DNA of 48,323 nucleotides from Oscillospiraceae bacterium (GTDB lineage Bacteria; Bacillota; Clostridia; Oscillospirales; Ruminococcaceae), in assembly GCA_024684395.1 (NCBI GenBank), contig JAIKWY010000186.1, positions 1-48,323 of the forward strand, given 5' to 3'. Of the stretch, positions 41,830-48,323 are shown one piece after another. The translations under genes were made by a program, and so were the position numbers. Under the pieces are notes generated by a model, which ran no database searches, had not been told where the DNA came from, and saw only the letters and a list, made by a program, of their open reading frames with translations. Positions within the stretch are counted from its first letter, which is position 1. Each line of letters opens with the position of its first letter.

Positions 41830-43767
41830 ATGACCGACTTCCTGCCTGTCACCCCGGAAGAGCTGGCCGAACGTGGCATCACACAGCCGGATTTTGTCTA
41901 CATCATCGGGGATGCCTATGTGGATCATCCGAGCTTCGGTGCGGCGATCATCTCCCGTATCCTCGAATCGCAGGGCTATTCCGTGGCGATGCTGCCGCAG
42001 CCGGACTGGCGCAGGGATGACGATTTCCGGCGATTCGGCAAGCCCCGGCTCGGATTTCTCGTCACGGGCGGCAACATCGACAGCATGGTCGCCCACTATA
42101 CTGCTGCCAAGAAGAAGCGCAGCGATGATGCCTATTCCCCGGGCAACCGTGCGGGCTACCGGCCGGACAGAGCCGTGCTGGTCTATTGCAGGCGGCTGCG
42201 GGAGCTTTACGGCAAGGACATCCCGATCCTCATCGGCGGACTGGAGGCATCGCTGCGGCGGTTTGCGCATTATGACTACTGGGACAATGCCGTGCGGCCG
42301 TCGATCTTAGCGGAGAGCGGCGCTGATCTGCTCATGTACGGCATGGGCGAGCACAGCATCACCGAGATCGCAGCGCTCCTGCGGGACGGTGTGCCTGTCT
42401 CGGAGATCACGGATGTGCGTGGCACCTGCTATCTGACCGCACCCGAAAACACGCCCTACGGCGGCGCACAATGCCCTTCCTGCGAGGAGGTGCAGCGCAG
42501 CAAGACGGCCTATGCCAAGGCCTGCCGCATCCAGTACGACCAGCAGGACGAGGTCTACGGCAAGATCATCCTGCAGCGGCACGGTGATCGGATGCTCGTG
42601 CAGAATCCGCCGGCGCTCTCCCTGACGAGAGAGGAGCTCGATGCGCTCTATGAGCTGCCGTTCACACGCACCTATCATCCGATGTACGAGCCGATGGGCG
42701 GTGTGCCCTCGATCAAGGAGGTACGCTTCTCCATCACGCACAACCGGGGCTGCTTCGGCTTCTGCAACTTCTGCTCGATCGCACTGCACCAGGGACGGCG
42801 CATGACGACCCGCAGCGAGGAATCCGTCATCCAGGAGGCAAAGCTCCTCACGACCTTCCCCGATTTCAAGGGCTATATTCATGATGTGGGCGGCCCCACG
42901 GCGAATTTCCGGCATCCTTCCTGCGAAAAGCAGCTCACGAAGGGGCTGTGCAAGGGGCGGAAATGTCTTGCGCCGGAGCCGTGCCGGAATCTCTATGTCG
43001 ATCATCAGGAATATCTGGATCTGCTGCGCAAGCTGCGGGCATTGCCGAAGGTCAAGCGTGTCTTCATCCGGTCGGGCATCCGGTATGATTATCTGATGTG
43101 CGACAAGGATGACAGCTTCTTCCGGGAGCTGGTGCGCCATCATGTCAGCGGTCAGCTCAAGGTCGCACCGGAACACTCCTCGAACCATGTCCTCGACCTC
43201 ATGGGAAAGCCCCATATCGAGGCGTATAAGGCGTTCCAGAAGCGCTTCTATGAGCTGACCAAGAGCATGAACAAGGAGCAGTACCTTGTGCCGTACCTCA
43301 TGAGCAGCCATCCCGGCAGCACGATGAAGGATGCCATTGATCTGGCGCTGTTCCTGAAAAAAGAGGGCATCCACCCGGAGCAGGTGCAGGACTTCTACCC
43401 CACACCGGGCACGATCTCGACCTGCATGTTCTGGACGGGGCTCAATCCCTACACGATGGAGGAGATCTACGTTCCCCGCACCCCGCAGGAAAAGGCGGAA
43501 CAGCGTGCGCTCCTGCAATACTTCAAGCCGGAGAACCACGACAAGATCCGTGCTGCCCTGATGAAAGCCGGACGGCGTGACCTCATCGGCAGCGGCCCGA
43601 ACTGCCTCGTTCCCGCCGCTCCGCAGTCCGCAAGACCTGCGAAGCCGGGCGGAAAGCAGCAGCCCTCCCGCTCTGCCAAACAGCAGCCGGCACGCAATGG
43701 CGCCACAAAACAGCGCCCAGCACCCGGCGGAAAGCCTGCACAGAAGCCAAAGGGGAAGAAGAAATAG
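41830..43767 (+). CDS. YgiQ-family radical SAM protein
   Basis: 645 residues. N-terminal B12-binding-like region, then the radical SAM cluster motif in RGCFGFCNFCSI (Cys-x3-Cys-x2-Cys), then 'HDVGGPTANFRHPSC', 'APEHSS' and 'DFYPTPGTISTCMFWTGLNPYT', which are strongly conserved in YgiQ proteins. The reaction is unknown. The last 40 residues are an unusual Pro/Gly/Gln/Lys-rich basic tail ending KPKGKKK. AGAGGAGG precedes the ATG. Last gene of the secA-downstream run. Confidence 0.93.
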   Translation: MTDFLPVTPEELAERGITQPDFVYIIGDAYVDHPSFGAAIISRILESQGYSVAMLPQPDWRRDDDFRRFGKPRLGFLVTGGNIDSMVAHYTAAKKKRSDDAYSPGNRAGYRPDRAVLVYCRRLRELYGKDIPILIGGLEASLRRFAHYDYWDNAVRPSILAESGADLLMYGMGEHSITEIAALLRDGVPVSEITDVRGTCYLTAPENTPYGGAQCPSCEEVQRSKTAYAKACRIQYDQQDEVYGKIILQRHGDRMLVQNPPALSLTREELDALYELPFTRTYHPMYEPMGGVPSIKEVRFSITHNRGCFGFCNFCSIALHQGRRMTTRSEESVIQEAKLLTTFPDFKGYIHDVGGPTANFRHPSCEKQLTKGLCKGRKCLAPEPCRNLYVDHQEYLDLLRKLRALPKVKRVFIRSGIRYDYLMCDKDDSFFRELVRHHVSGQLKVAPEHSSNHVLDLMGKPHIEAYKAFQKRFYELTKSMNKEQYLVPYLMSSHPGSTMKDAIDLALFLKKEGIHPEQVQDFYPTPGTISTCMFWTGLNPYTMEEIYVPRTPQEKAEQRALLQYFKPENHDKIRAALMKAGRRDLIGSGPNCLVPAAPQSARPAKPGGKQQPSRSAKQQPARNGATKQRPAPGGKPAQKPKGKKK

Positions 43768-43792
43768 TAGCAGCGTGCGTGCCCGCACAGGG

Positions 43793-43855
43793 CAGGATTC
43801 TCCCAATGCGCCTTACGGCGCAAAGGTCGAATAAGTGTCTTGCTAAATCAGCATT
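43793..43855 (+). repeat. Inverted repeat arm A (left)
   Basis: 63 bp, matched in reverse complement at 44210-44272 with three differences. Starts CAGGATTCTCCCAATGCGCC. Confidence 0.9.
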
Positions 43856-43856
43856 T

Positions 43857-43994
43857 GTGCGTGCCCGCACAGGACAGACGCATTGTCAGGCACCCGGCAA
43901 GGGTAGTCCTGATCTTGCGCTGTGAATGCGGTTTACCGCTTGCTCCCAATGCTTCGCAAAGGGAGCAATGCTATTGGGGAGATAAATCGAAATT
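43857..43994 (+). repeat. Inverted repeat arms C and B (left)
   Basis: B (43934-43994, 61 bp) matches 44292-44352 in reverse complement with two differences. C (43857-43925) matches 44353-44430 less exactly. C-B before the gene and B'-C' after it form a true nested inverted repeat around the small zinc-ribbon gene. Confidence 0.88.
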
Positions 43995-44007
43995 GATAGG
44001 TGAGAGT

Positions 44008-44217
44008 ATGGAAGATAATATAATTGGGACTTGTGCAGAATGCGGCAGTGCGTTTCTTAAATCAAAGTCTAAAATGGAAGAATTATGTCCGGAATGTGCT
44101 TATTGGTTATATGGATATGAAAATTGTAAGCATATCTTCAAAGACGGAAAATGCACAAAATGTCTTTGGAACGGAAACAAAAGTGAATATATCATATCTT
44201 TATCAGAAAAATGCTGA
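44008..44217 (+). CDS. Small zinc-ribbon-like protein inside an inverted-repeat element
   Basis: 69 residues with three Cys pairs, CAEC, CPEC and CTKC, plus CKH, suggesting one or two zinc ribbons; the core 'CKHIFKDGKCTKC' resembles short hypothetical proteins seen in clostridia. Function unknown. Codon use is strongly AT-rich, unlike every neighbour, suggesting recent acquisition. GATAGGTGAGAGT gives a usable ribosome site. The stop codon lies within the right arm A' of the inverted repeat (from 44210), so the repeat and the gene are physically joined. Confidence 0.7.
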   Translation: MEDNIIGTCAECGSAFLKSKSKMEELCPECAYWLYGYENCKHIFKDGKCTKCLWNGNKSEYIISLSEKC

Positions 44218-44272
44218 TTTAGCAAGAAACCTATTCGACATTTGCGCCGTAAGGCGCATTGGGAGAATCCTG
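44210..44272 (-). repeat. Inverted repeat arm A' (right)
   Basis: Reverse complement of 43793-43855 at 60 of 63 positions. It begins inside the 3' end of the small gene and is followed by the hairpin GCGGGG-GCT-CCCCGC. Confidence 0.9.
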
Positions 44273-44291
44273 CCAGCGGGGGCTCCCCGCA

Positions 44292-44430
44292 AATTCCGAT
44301 TTATCTCCTCAATAGCATTGCTCCCTTTGCGAAGCATTGGGAGCAAGCGGTAATTTGCACTCATAACGCGAGCCAAGATCTTCCCTAACCGGATGCCTAT
44401 CAACGCGTCTGCTCTGTGCGAGCACGCACA
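44292..44430 (-). repeat. Inverted repeat arms B' and C' (right)
   Basis: B' (44292-44352) is complementary to 43934-43994 at 59 of 61 positions. C' continues to GAGCACGCAC, the counterpart of GTGCGTGCCC on the left. Confidence 0.88.
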
Positions 44431-44464
44431 AAAAGCTGCCAGGTGGTGAAAACCTGGCAGCTTT
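44428..44464 (-). terminator. Terminator of the cell-wall-binding protein gene
   Basis: Minus strand 11-bp stem AGCTGCCAGGT/ACCTGGCAGCT, 7-nt loop, then TTTTTGTG. It abuts the end of the inverted-repeat element. Confidence 0.85.
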
Positions 44465-44515
44465 TATTGTTTTGGTTGCAGGATCCGTGCGGTCAGTGCA
44501 GGACCCGCGGGTGGA

Positions 44516-46402
44516 TCAATACATGAGATTGAAAAATTCCTGCCACCAGTCGCCGTTTTTACCGGAGTTGCCGCACTCTACCATGTAGGTGTGACCGTCG
44601 ATCTCGACCTGTGTCCAGAAATGCTGGTTACCGGAGTCGGTGTAGCCCTTGACCATGTAGACATCAAAGCCGTAGTACGCCAGTACCGAAGCCATAGCGC
44701 CGTTGTACTGTACACACTGACCCTTGCGGTGGTTGAAGATCGCATCTACGTAGGAGCAGCCCACGATCTCGTTCCACTTCCAGCCTGCATAGGCGTAGTC
44801 GTTGTTATAGTGGATCCACTGGTGCGTGATATAGAGCTTCTCCGCCAGAGAAGCATTCTCCGGGAAGTTCTCGGCAGCAAACTGCTCGATGATCTCAATG
44901 TCACGGTCGCTCAGCGTGAAGGTGAAGTCCACCTTGGACTTGCCGGTGCCCTTCTGCTGGTCGTAAACGGTGATCGTGCGTCTCGGGCTCAGGGATGCGG
45001 TGTTCAGCAGGTCATCCTTGCCCGTGCCGGTGTTGGATACCGGAGGAACATACTCGCCCTTGGAAACGCCGTCCGTGCCGAAGTCGTACTTCGTGCCGTC
45101 AACCTCAACGATGCCCTTGACCATTGCACCGTTCTCGTCGAGATAATACTTGTTGCCATCGACCTCGACCCAGCCCTTCTGCTGGATGCCGTCTTCACCG
45201 AAGTAGTAGCGCTTGCCGTCCACATCGAGCCAGCCGGTCGCCATGACAGCATTGTCGCTGGTGAAGAAGTAGGTCTTGTCGTTGATCGTCTGCCAGCCGG
45301 TGCAGCAGATACCGTCTGCATCGAGGTAGCAGGTGCCGTTCTCGGAATCCACAAAGCCGCTCATGCGCAGGCCGTTGTCATCGAAGCAGTAGCGAATGCC
45401 GTCAGCCAGTGCCCAGCCGGTACACATCTTGCCGTTCTCGTCAAAGTACCGCAGACCGTCATCGAGCTTGACCCAACCGCCTTGCAGTCCGAAGCCGTTG
45501 CCAAAATAATAGGTAGCGCTGTCGATCTTCTGTACGCCCTGTACCAGAACGCCGTCCTTGCCGGCATAGCAGCGGCGCTCACCGATGGTGATCCAGCCGG
45601 TCTGGAGCGCATTGTTCTCGAAATAATAGGGCTTCTCGTCCAGGATGCGCAGCCCGTCAGCAGGTGTGCCGTCCGTATCGAACCAGCAGCGGCCGTTGTC
45701 GGTATCCGCCCAGACACCGGCAGCCATCTCGCCGGTCGCAGTCATCCAGAGCTTCTGGTCATTCTTGACTTCGAGCCAGGTGTTCTTGTACATCACACCC
45801 TCGTTGTCGAAGCAGTATGTCTGCTCGTCATCATCAAACCAGCCTGTGATGAGCTGGTAATCCTCACCTGCATAGTAGCTCTCGCCGGAGGGATCGTCGA
45901 TCCGTCCCTTAAGGAGCTTGCCGTTTTTATCTGCATAATAATACGCAAAGCCGAAGGGATGAACTTCCTCGCCGGCGCCTACCAGAGCGCTGTAGCGCAG
46001 GATATTGGCGGAATCGGAAGCATTGACATCGCCGTTCTCGTCCACATCGCCGTAGAGCTCGTCCATTTCGGAGATGCTGCCGTCCGCAGATGCGCCCTTG
46101 GAAGCGGAAAGGATCAGCAGCACGGCTGCATCCTGTGCATCGACCTTGCCGTCGTGGTTCATATCGCCGAGCATGTAGTTCGGCTCAAGACTAAATTTAC
46201 CGGTAACGAACTCATCCCCCTGCTCATAGCAGACAGAACCGTCCGATTTTACGGTGAGACGGTCAGCCGCCTTCATGGCAGTGGCAGTGCTGATCTCGAG
46301 ATCAGATGCAGAAAGCTCCTGCGGGCTGAGCAGCATAGGTGTACCGCAGGCACACAGCGCAGCCACAAAAACGGGGACGAGCTTCTTGGTAATCGGGTTC
46401 AT
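44516..46402 (-). CDS. Secreted protein: dockerin-like segment, cell-wall-binding repeats, transglutaminase-like domain
   Basis: 628 residues. Signal peptide (about 1-32); EF-hand pair at 78-142 (GDMNHDGKVDAQD and GDVDENGDVNASD), dockerin-like but N-terminal; about 14 CW-binding/glucan-binding repeats of roughly 20 residues at 150-445 ('GWVEVDGNKYYLDENGAMVKG' pattern); then a transglutaminase/protease-like domain at about 490-628 with GQCVQYNGAM (Cys563), His594 and Glu609 as the likely triad. It probably sits on the cell surface and cuts or crosslinks wall peptide or protein; this is inference. AGGAGG is 11 bases ahead of the ATG, and a 195-nt structured leader precedes it. Confidence 0.88.
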   Translation of the reverse strand: MNPITKKLVPVFVAALCACGTPMLLSPQELSASDLEISTATAMKAADRLTVKSDGSVCYEQGDEFVTGKFSLEPNYMLGDMNHDGKVDAQDAAVLLILSASKGASADGSISEMDELYGDVDENGDVNASDSANILRYSALVGAGEEVHPFGFAYYYADKNGKLLKGRIDDPSGESYYAGEDYQLITGWFDDDEQTYCFDNEGVMYKNTWLEVKNDQKLWMTATGEMAAGVWADTDNGRCWFDTDGTPADGLRILDEKPYYFENNALQTGWITIGERRCYAGKDGVLVQGVQKIDSATYYFGNGFGLQGGWVKLDDGLRYFDENGKMCTGWALADGIRYCFDDNGLRMSGFVDSENGTCYLDADGICCTGWQTINDKTYFFTSDNAVMATGWLDVDGKRYYFGEDGIQQKGWVEVDGNKYYLDENGAMVKGIVEVDGTKYDFGTDGVSKGEYVPPVSNTGTGKDDLLNTASLSPRRTITVYDQQKGTGKSKVDFTFTLSDRDIEIIEQFAAENFPENASLAEKLYITHQWIHYNNDYAYAGWKWNEIVGCSYVDAIFNHRKGQCVQYNGAMASVLAYYGFDVYMVKGYTDSGNQHFWTQVEIDGHTYMVECGNSGKNGDWWQEFFNLMY

Positions 46403-46598
46403 GTTGATCAGATCCTCCTGTTTTCTGATAGCGTGGGGATCCGGGCTTGTTCCTGTTCGGATCCTCTCGATGGTTTTTTGGCGATACTTCCGGGAAATAC
46501 CGCTGTCTCTCCGGCTCGGTCACAGGCAGGAAACTGCCGCCGGGAGCTGACCTTTCAGTCACGGATTCAGTGCTTGCACCCCTCCTGGAGTGCCTCAC
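46403..46598 (-). promoter_or_regulatory. Structured 5' leader, riboswitch candidate
   Basis: About 195 untranslated nucleotides. Visible stems on the minus strand: GCACTCC/GGGGTGC near the transcript start, GAC-TGAAAG-GTC, and CTCC(C)GGC paired with GCCGGAG enclosing GGCAG-TTTC-CTGCC. No Rho-independent terminator is evident before the start codon. I considered the c-di-AMP class, which controls wall enzymes elsewhere, but could not match its consensus. Confidence 0.5.
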
Positions 46599-46605
46599 AA
46601 TGAGT

Positions 46606-46634
46606 ATTATACCACATCTGGGCTCGTTTGTCAA
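46606..46634 (-). promoter_or_regulatory. Sigma-A promoter of the cell-wall-binding protein gene
   Basis: TTGACA (46629-46634), 17-bp spacer ending TGG (extended -10), TATAAT (46606-46611). Upstream lies AT-rich DNA with AATCGTTT (46651-46658) and TTTGTAA...TTACAAA arms. Confidence 0.9.
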
Positions 46635-46777
46635 TACTTTGTAACTAATTAATCGTTTACGTAACTCATATATTACAAAAAGGTTACTACTATCACGAAG
46701 GGGATACATTTCATTAGAGGGGGGGGAGTGTACATGAAAACCATTTTGTGTGCTATATTATGCATAATCTCTGTAAA

Positions 46778-46945
46778 GCCGCCCCCTCCGCCGCCGTTCG
46801 GCGGCACCTCGCCTAACTGGCGCCCGTCCCCTCTGTCCTTCGGACATCTCCCCACACTGTGGGGAGTCACCCGCAGGCGGGGGAGGGATTATTGGCGGCG
46901 CTGAGCGCCGCCACCGCTTTATGGGCTCCGCCCCTAAAAACCCCG
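46778..46945 (-). repeat. GC-rich dispersed repeat, copy 2
   Basis: On the minus strand it starts CGGGGTTTTTAGGGGCGGAG and ends GCCGCCGAACGGCGGCGGAG, matching 15026-15133, with a longer middle containing extra hairpins. It fills the gap between the cell-wall protein promoter and the phosphatase terminator. Confidence 0.75.
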
Positions 46946-46965
46946 ATCAGTACTTTCAGTTCTTT

Positions 46966-47003
46966 TGAAAATAATAACAGCGACCCGAAGCCGAGCCGCT
47001 GTT
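46966..47003 (-). terminator. Terminator of the TerD-phosphatase operon
   Basis: Minus strand AACAGCG/CGCTGTT stem with an inner C/G helix around GCTTCGG, followed by ATTATTTTC. Confidence 0.75.
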
Positions 47004-47038
47004 TTACATTTATATAGTATACCGGAGCAGATCCGCTA

Positions 47039-47518
47039 TCATTCCCCTGCCAGCATCCTGAACTGTCTCCGCACGTCGGCGGCTTCGAGCACATCATAAA
47101 CATACTGGTTAAGTGTGCCCTCCTCAAAATATTTGCTGTTGTCGCCGCCGAGGAACTCCACCGCAAAGGCGCCGACCGCCCTGGAGCGGGACTGCCCCGC
47201 ATAGCAGTGGACGAGCAGCGTATCCACCGAACGCTTATGCTGTTCGATAAAATCGAGGATCCGGTCTGCCATCTCATCCGTGAACAGGACGGCGCCCTCC
47301 ACCTCGGTGAAAATATCATCGAAGAACAGCGTCAGCACGCCTTTGCAGTACCGGTTCTCCGTGAACTGCACACCGAAGCCCTGTGTATGGGAATCCTGGA
47401 TCGAGATGACGGCATAGGTATCTCTCCGCTCCACCTGATCCTCCAGCCCGAACGGATAATAATGCTGCATGACATATCCGAATGCGCCAAAAACCGACTT
47501 GACAACGACCCGCTTCAT
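47039..47518 (-). CDS. Tyrosine/dual-specificity phosphatase-like protein
   Basis: 159 residues. The signature HCYAGQSRSRAVG fits the HC-x5-R active-site loop of cysteine phosphatases (Cys at about 104, Arg at about 110). The preceding 'DEMADRILDFIEQHKRSVDTLLV' corresponds to the usual helix and strand. The first 75 residues are atypical. It starts three bases after the TerD gene stop, with AAGTAAGG as ribosome site, so it belongs to that operon. It may dephosphorylate a protein or a nucleotide-like metabolite; the target is unknown. Confidence 0.75.
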   Translation of the reverse strand: MKRVVVKSVFGAFGYVMQHYYPFGLEDQVERRDTYAVISIQDSHTQGFGVQFTENRYCKGVLTLFFDDIFTEVEGAVLFTDEMADRILDFIEQHKRSVDTLLVHCYAGQSRSRAVGAFAVEFLGGDNSKYFEEGTLNQYVYDVLEAADVRRQFRMLAGE

Positions 47519-47521
47519 GCC

Positions 47522-48323
47522 TTACTTCTTTCCGTAGCCCCACTGGAGACCCCAATGGAAGGCTTTGTCCATGTTCGGCTTGTTCTCATAGTACTCCACA
47601 CGCTTCTCCACAGAGAATCCGCCCCTGCCGTTGTTTTCGAGCAGCGCAATGGCGCAGATCTTGCGGCTCGGGTGGTACTCGTCCATGCGGACGATGATGT
47701 CCGGGTTGCCCGGGCACTTGATCGTCACCACGCCCTGTGCTTCTGCCCAGTTAGCAACGCCCTCGTAGATCGAGGTATAGATCAGGATCCGGCGGATCCT
47801 CGGGATCATCTCGCTGTTGATGCGGAGGTTCTCGCCGGCGCTGTTGGCACCGCTGCGGTCATCGCCGTCGAGCATGATGTACGGCTCTCTCGAATACGAG
47901 CCGAAATGGTTGCCGATCGCCTGGACAGCGCCCATGCCGCCGTTTTCGAGCTCATACAGGCATTCAAGGTCGAGGTCGATGGAAGCATTGCTGAAGCCGA
48001 ACAGCCCTTTGCGCTGCGGCTGGCTCCAGTTCAGGTTCACGACGATCTCACCGCCGCCGCTGCCCTTCTTTTCAAGGCTGACCTTCTGCCCCTTGCGCAG
48101 CTCCACCTTGGTCGGCATGGGTGCCGGTGCAGGTGCGGGCGCCGGTGCAGGCGTGGGAGCGGGAGCCGGTGCTGAACGATTGATCTCCGAACCGAAGTTG
48201 CGGTTGCTGTAATTCGGACGGTTCATGCCGGAAGGCGGCGTTGCGGACGGGATCGCCGGAGAAGGTGCAGGCGCCGGAGCCGGTGCGGGAGCCGGTGCCG
48301 GTGCATCGGCGATCTCTCCGCCA
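47522..48323 (-). CDS. TerD-family stress protein, 5' end outside the window
   Basis: The frame runs off the right edge, so the start is missing. Visible order: Pro/Ala repeat linkers (PAPAPAPAP), a short NRPNYSNRNFGSE segment, another PAPAPTPAP linker, then a complete TerD domain: 'VELRKGQKVSLEK', 'DLDLECLYELENG', 'YIMLDGDDRSG', 'GENLRINSEMIPRIRRILIYTSIY', ending WGLQWGYGKK. TerD domains bind calcium and occur in membrane-linked stress and phage-defence-type clusters. It is coupled to a cysteine phosphatase gene. A second domain upstream of the linker is likely but unseen. Confidence 0.88.
   Translation of the reverse strand, partial: GGEIADAPAPAPAPAPAPAPSPAIPSATPPSGMNRPNYSNRNFGSEINRSAPAPAPTPAPAPAPAPAPMPTKVELRKGQKVSLEKKGSGGGEIVVNLNWSQPQRKGLFGFSNASIDLDLECLYELENGGMGAVQAIGNHFGSYSREPYIMLDGDDRSGANSAGENLRINSEMIPRIRRILIYTSIYEGVANWAEAQGVVTIKCPGNPDIIVRMDEYHPSRKICAIALLENNGRGGFSVEKRVEYYENKPNMDKAFHWGLQWGYGKK

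Noticed and set aside
46403-46598. Leader of the wall-binding gene as a ydaO (c-di-AMP) or cobalamin riboswitch
   Set aside because: Isolated matches to consensus fragments occur, but not in the right order; left as an unassigned structured leader.
46734-46904. A 56-codon plus-strand frame with a purine-rich site and a signal-like start (MKTILCAILC)
   Set aside because: Most of it runs through the GC-rich dispersed repeat, producing a Pro/Arg-rich translation, and no promoter faces it.

Overview
The window looks like a chromosomal segment of a fibre-degrading Ruminococcus-type Firmicute (Oscillospiraceae). The evidence is a secreted pectinase with a C-terminal type I dockerin and PT/QP-rich linkers, a cell-wall-binding-repeat protein with an internal dockerin-like segment, a T-box in front of valS, Gram-positive-style promoters and AGGAGG ribosome binding sites, and a reverse-type rubrerythrin suited to an anaerobe. 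The species is inferred, not shown. Nearly every promoter I could read is a TTGACA/TATAAT pair with exactly 17 bp spacing, usually with an extended -10 TG.

Layout. 1-600: the end of a lysin-like gene (possible prophage edge) facing a tRNA-Leu(GAG)/tRNA-Ser(GGA) pair. 700-4.7 kb: SGNH esterase, AraC regulator, a probable structured small RNA divergent from the AraC gene, and an EAL-PAS c-di-GMP phosphodiesterase. 4.8-10.2 kb: a degenerate signal-peptidase-like membrane protein, tsf and rpsB, a tiny sorting-signal-like peptide, and a GGDEF diguanylate cyclase. 10.3-13.8 kb: a PL1-PL9-dockerin pectate lyase. 14.1-17.9 kb (plus strand): rubrerythrin with two rubredoxin modules, then an XRE regulator and a large PBP/degenerate-GGDEF/AraC regulator. 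17.9-23.3 kb (minus): T-box-valS-folC-two membrane proteins. 23.4-25.4 kb: NYN protein-pyrE-metallophosphoesterase operon. 25.5-29.1 kb: MacA/ATPase/MacB-type ABC export operon with overlapping genes. 29.4-32.7 kb: YitT, ilvE, leuB. 32.9-35.8 kb (plus): small membrane protein, parvulin-type foldase, endonuclease III. 35.9-43.8 kb (plus): a 140-bp tandem repeat running into the secA promoter, secA, methyltransferase, acetyltransferase, Hsp33, LURP-one-like protein and a YgiQ radical SAM protein. 43.8-44.4 kb: an AT-rich small zinc-ribbon gene wrapped in long inverted repeats. 44.5-48.3 kb (minus): cell-wall-binding transglutaminase-like protein with a structured leader, then a TerD-family protein and an HCX5R phosphatase.

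How it fits together. Housekeeping translation, folding and secretion genes are interleaved with plant-cell-wall attack (pectate lyase, esterase), c-di-GMP enzymes and extracytoplasmic proteins. The most unusual items are the candidate small RNA at about 2.84-3.08 kb with GNRA-capped hairpins and a C-rich anti-Shine-Dalgarno-like loop, the inverted-repeat element at 43.8-44.4 kb, several dispersed palindromic repeat families, and the structured leader at 46.4-46.6 kb. No CRISPR array, transposase or rRNA was found.
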